Assembly: GCA_023256515.1 (NCBI GenBank)
Contig: JAGDYD010000017.1
Coordinates: forward strand, 1 to 38,454
DNA length: 38,454 bases
Direction: 5' to 3'
Source of the DNA: Microcaldota archaeon
Lineage (GTDB): Archaea > Micrarchaeota > Micrarchaeia > Micrarchaeales > CABMGC01
Within the stretch, counting starts at the first letter, position 1, and the number at the start of each line of letters is the position of its first letter. A model generated the notes under the pieces. The model worked only from the letters and a program-made list of their open reading frames with translations, made no database searches and was not told the origin of the DNA. Below are positions 36,694-38,454 of this stretch, one piece after another. Both the position numbers and the translations under genes were made by a program.

Positions 36694-37428
36694 CTAAGCA
36701 TACATAGATGGTCCGGTAGCATCGGTCGCCTTTTTGTAGCTTTCATGGGATAGATTTGCCTTCTTTACCATTTGCCTTATCTTTGCTTCTACGAGCTTTG
36801 CTTCTTTGTCCAATTCCTTAAGGTCTATGTTTATATCTATTATCTTGTTAAGGCCTGAGAGAGCTATTTCTGCATATTTTGGATCTGTCATTTCAGGATT
36901 TACTTCAACAAGTAGATTTGCTATTGGTATATCTAATACTGTGCTGTTTGCCAATATTATTGCGCTAACTCCAGCCACTACTCCATCGCCTATAGGCTTT
37001 ATTCCATTGGCCAAAGCCTTTGACAAAAGTGTTTTATCTGTACTTACTATAAATGCATCTTCGCTTGGCTTCTCTACAGGTATGCCGCCTATTGATATAA
37101 TCCTCTTTATTCCCATCTTTCTAACGAAATCCATTATCTCAATTCCAAGCTCATGAACAAGCTCCGTCTGTATTGTAAATTCAGCTATCATTGCAATGAG
37201 CTTGTTCTTCTTGTCAGCATAAATTCTAACAGGGAACATAGGAACTGAATTGTGTATTACTGCTATTGGTGGAAATGACTCGCTGTCTATGTAGCCAATA
37301 TATTCCATATTTAGCTTTTCTATCATGTAGCTGTTGGCCATTGAGCCCACTAGTCCTGCCCCTGGAAATCCTTCTATAAGCGTGTATCCTTCGAGGTCTA
37401 TATCCTTGAATAGTCTTATTTCTATCAT
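36694..37428 (-). CDS. PAC2-family protein (proteasome assembly chaperone-like)
   Basis: The 244-residue product belongs to the PAC2 family, whose archaeal member PbaB-type proteins are linked to proteasome assembly. Signatures are 'LIEGFPGAGLVGSMA' (about residues 16-30), 'FPPIAVIHNSVPMFPVRIY' (51-69) and 'IISIGGIPVEKPS' (about 109-121). I place the start at ATG 37428, preceded by GTGATTCT; the frame is open further to 37482 but into an A+T-rich promoter-like region. The stop codon is adjacent to the first base of tRNA-Leu, so mRNA and tRNA are probably on one transcript that is cut by RNase P. Confidence 0.88.
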   Translation of the reverse strand: MIEIRLFKDIDLEGYTLIEGFPGAGLVGSMANSYMIEKLNMEYIGYIDSESFPPIAVIHNSVPMFPVRIYADKKNKLIAMIAEFTIQTELVHELGIEIMDFVRKMGIKRIISIGGIPVEKPSEDAFIVSTDKTLLSKALANGIKPIGDGVVAGVSAIILANSTVLDIPIANLLVEVNPEMTDPKYAEIALSGLNKIIDINIDLKELDKEAKLVEAKIRQMVKKANLSHESYKKATDATGPSMYA

Positions 37429-37627
37429 AGAATCACAACTAGTTAGTTGTTGAATTAAAATATTAAATATCTTTGTTTGCATCTGCTGCTTTATTTTTAT
37501 AAAAGCGAGCTGTAAAAATAGGATTTCAATGGGGTAATGCTACATTTCATAGCTATTTATTGTCCTCTCGATTTTTCGACGATTAATTTATAAATCTATG
37601 TACTCTCATTAATATCGGGGTGAATTA
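37429..37627. promoter_or_regulatory. Divergent intergenic region with promoters
   Basis: On the minus strand ATATTTAATATTTTAAT (about 37456-37472) is a TATA region for the PAC2 gene. On the plus strand AATTTATAAATC at about 37587-37598 is the TATA box for the repeat-protein gene, whose leader carries GGGGTGAA before ATG 37628. Between them, ATTTTTATAAAAGC near 37494-37507 is a further TATA-like element followed by about 70 bases without a frame, ending near a small TCGA-TTTT-TCGA hairpin; a small RNA is possible. Confidence 0.45.
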
Positions 37628-37852
37628 ATGGCTGAAAGAGTGGGAAAAGAAAAAATTGAAAAAGAAGACGGCTACCTGTACTATCTAGGTAAGGATGGCT
37701 ATGTATGGAGAACCCCTATGAAAACAAATCCAAGGGGTAAGAAGAGCAGAGTAGGAACAGAAAAAATAGAGAGAGAAGAAGGCTACCTATACTTCATAGA
37801 CAAGAACGGATACGTAGCCAGAGCAAAGATGAACAGGAAGGGAAGGAAATAA
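37628..37852 (+). CDS. Small basic protein made of two tandem repeats
   Basis: The 74-residue product consists of two copies of a unit of about 35 residues. Each begins RVG(K/T)EKIE(K/R)E and continues (D/E)GYLY, then a GYV with basic residues, ending in a Lys/Arg-rich linker (about residues 4-38 and 41-74). Aromatic residues at YLYYLGKDGYVWR in repeat 1 match YLYFIDKNGYVAR in repeat 2. The pattern suggests a small beta-hairpin module, perhaps nucleic acid-binding given the net positive charge. It has a clear TATA box (37587-37598) and GGGGTGA ribosome-binding site, so it is likely well expressed. I recall similar short proteins in other Archaea, but none with a known function. Confidence 0.8.
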   Translation: MAERVGKEKIEKEDGYLYYLGKDGYVWRTPMKTNPRGKKSRVGTEKIEREEGYLYFIDKNGYVARAKMNRKGRK

Positions 37853-37883
37853 TCCTTTCCTATTTTTTATTTTTGCTTCTTTT

Positions 37884-38282
37884 CTAAATTTCTAAATCTA
37901 TTTTTTCGTTTCGCTTTATGCCAAGTTTTTTTGCCATGCCTGCTTTAACCTCGATTACGTATTGAGCTCTGTTTCGTGGCGTGTATGTTTTGCAATCAAG
38001 CAGCTTGCACGGCTTGGCATTTCTTATAAGGTCAACCACGCGCTTTTTCCTGTCAAGCCATATTATGTCTAGCGGAAAAAGCATGTTATGCATCCATATC
38101 CCTGGATAGAATTCGCGGCTAAATTTTATCAGCATGCATTCGTTATCTTTTAACGATGCCCTAAACATAAGGCCTATGGCTCTTTTGATCGGAGTGTCGG
38201 CAAGAATGGCATTAAACGTTCTGCCTTTTATGTCTATGCGCACATGCTCATATTTCTGGTGCTTGTACAATAGCCTGAGCAT
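37884..38282 (-). CDS. DUF192-family protein
   Basis: The product of about 132 residues matches the DUF192 family: 'ILADTPIKRAIGLMFRASL' (about residues 27-45), the central 'GIWMHNMLFPLDIIWLD' (about 61-77) and the C-terminal 'RAQYVIEVKAGMAKKLGIK'. These are small beta-barrel proteins of unknown function; many relatives are secreted, but this one has no evident signal peptide. The start is ATG 38282 or the adjacent TTG at 38285, with AGATGATC as ribosome-binding site. It follows the aldehyde dehydrogenase gene by six bases. Like the pyrE-like gene it appears more G+C-rich than the central genes. Confidence 0.85.
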   Translation of the reverse strand: MLRLLYKHQKYEHVRIDIKGRTFNAILADTPIKRAIGLMFRASLKDNECMLIKFSREFYPGIWMHNMLFPLDIIWLDRKKRVVDLIRNAKPCKLLDCKTYTPRNRAQYVIEVKAGMAKKLGIKRNEKIDLEI

Positions 38283-38288
38283 CAAGGA

Positions 38289-38454
38289 TCATCTTTTTAT
38301 GGTCCTAGAGATGCTCTGCTCTCTCATGAATTGCTCAAGATAATACTTGCTTCCTGTTCCTTTTCCAGTCAATCCACTACCCTTCCATCCTACAAACGTA
38401 TGTAAGCCTACAATTGCCCCTGTTGTTGCACTTATTGCCCTATTTATGTAAACT
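38289..38454 (-). CDS. Aldehyde dehydrogenase family protein, C-terminal end (partial)
   Basis: The frame enters from the right edge and ends at TGA 38289-38291, giving the last 55 codons. It contains 'NRAISATTGAIVGLHTF' and 'GWKGSGLTGKGTGSKYYL', then 'QFMREQSISRTIKR', the C-terminal pattern of aldehyde dehydrogenases of the 1-pyrroline-5-carboxylate dehydrogenase type. In that group the segment before GWK usually reads QPFG; here it is HTFV. The catalytic Cys and NAD-binding parts are outside the window, so activity and exact substrate cannot be judged. It is probably co-transcribed with the DUF192 gene. Confidence 0.8.
   Translation of the reverse strand, partial: VYINRAISATTGAIVGLHTFVGWKGSGLTGKGTGSKYYLEQFMREQSISRTIKR

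Noticed and set aside
1-38454. Insertion sequences, phage genes, toxin-antitoxin or defence systems
   Set aside because: No transposase, integrase, inverted repeat pair, Cas protein or known defence domain was recognised; the only mobile-type element is the 16S intron.

Overview
The window is a gene-dense, A+T-rich stretch of an archaeal chromosome. Archaeal markers are a 16S rRNA with archaeal-type sequence, EF-1A/uS10, Spt5, aCPSF, GatD/GatE, a small RFC subunit, Trm5, a PAC2-family protein, a TATA box before many genes, and Shine-Dalgarno sites of the GGTGA type that match the 16S tail ending ATCACCTCA. The unlinked rRNA genes (16S and 5S far apart, no 23S in the window), an exported protein with a 'AQSAVEF' class III signal, very short intergenic gaps, and introns in both an rRNA and probably a tRNA suggest a DPANN-type small-genome archaeon, perhaps Micrarchaeota-like. 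The lineage is inference; no tree was made.

Layout. 1-1003: a small hypothetical gene and an orotate phosphoribosyltransferase gene, both on the minus strand. 1031-3226: divergent promoters and a stand-alone 16S rRNA gene. Its primary transcript can fold a bulge-helix-bulge (BHB) processing stem, and the gene is split by a 489-nt BHB intron carrying a degenerate LAGLIDADG gene. 3275-4857: EF-1A and uS10. 4960-5808: a small Gln-rich protein and a Yip1-like membrane protein. 5919-6035: stand-alone 5S rRNA. 6042-8681 (minus): Spt5, uL11, HhH-GPD DNA glycosylase and a prenyl diphosphate synthase. 8738-14753 (plus): Trm5, a pilin-like exported protein, uL30-uL15, a GT4 glycosyltransferase, a coiled-coil protein and aCPSF2. 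14847-19776 (plus): uL1-uL10-uL12 with TldD-TldE and a ferredoxin. 19792-25005 (minus): GatD-GatE with an AIM24 protein, and a MiaB-type methylthiotransferase. 25225-30907: a Cys-rich zinc protein, IleRS (minus), a CDP-alcohol phosphatidyltransferase-like protein, the RFC small subunit and two small unknown genes. 30893-33795 (minus): TrmI-like methyltransferase, topoisomerase IA and a small membrane protein. 33868-34581: a pair of four-helix DMT/SMR-like transporter subunits. 34582-36574 (minus): an ABC exporter cluster. 36591-37428 (minus): a PAC2 protein followed directly by tRNA-Leu(UAA) with an enlarged D-arm. 37628-38454: a two-repeat small protein, a DUF192 protein and the 3' end of an aldehyde dehydrogenase gene.

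Most of the content is translation, RNA processing and genome maintenance. The usual archaeal Spt5-L11-L1-L10-L12 ribosomal block is split into two loci about 6 kb apart on opposite strands. No insertion sequence, prophage, CRISPR array or defence island was seen. The most unusual material is at the RNA level: the 16S intron and its catalytically degraded homing endonuclease, the BHB in the 16S precursor stem, and the probable D-loop intron of tRNA-Leu. An ABC permease also appears to start at an AUA codon, and its partner ATPase lacks both the usual Q-loop Gln and the H-loop His.
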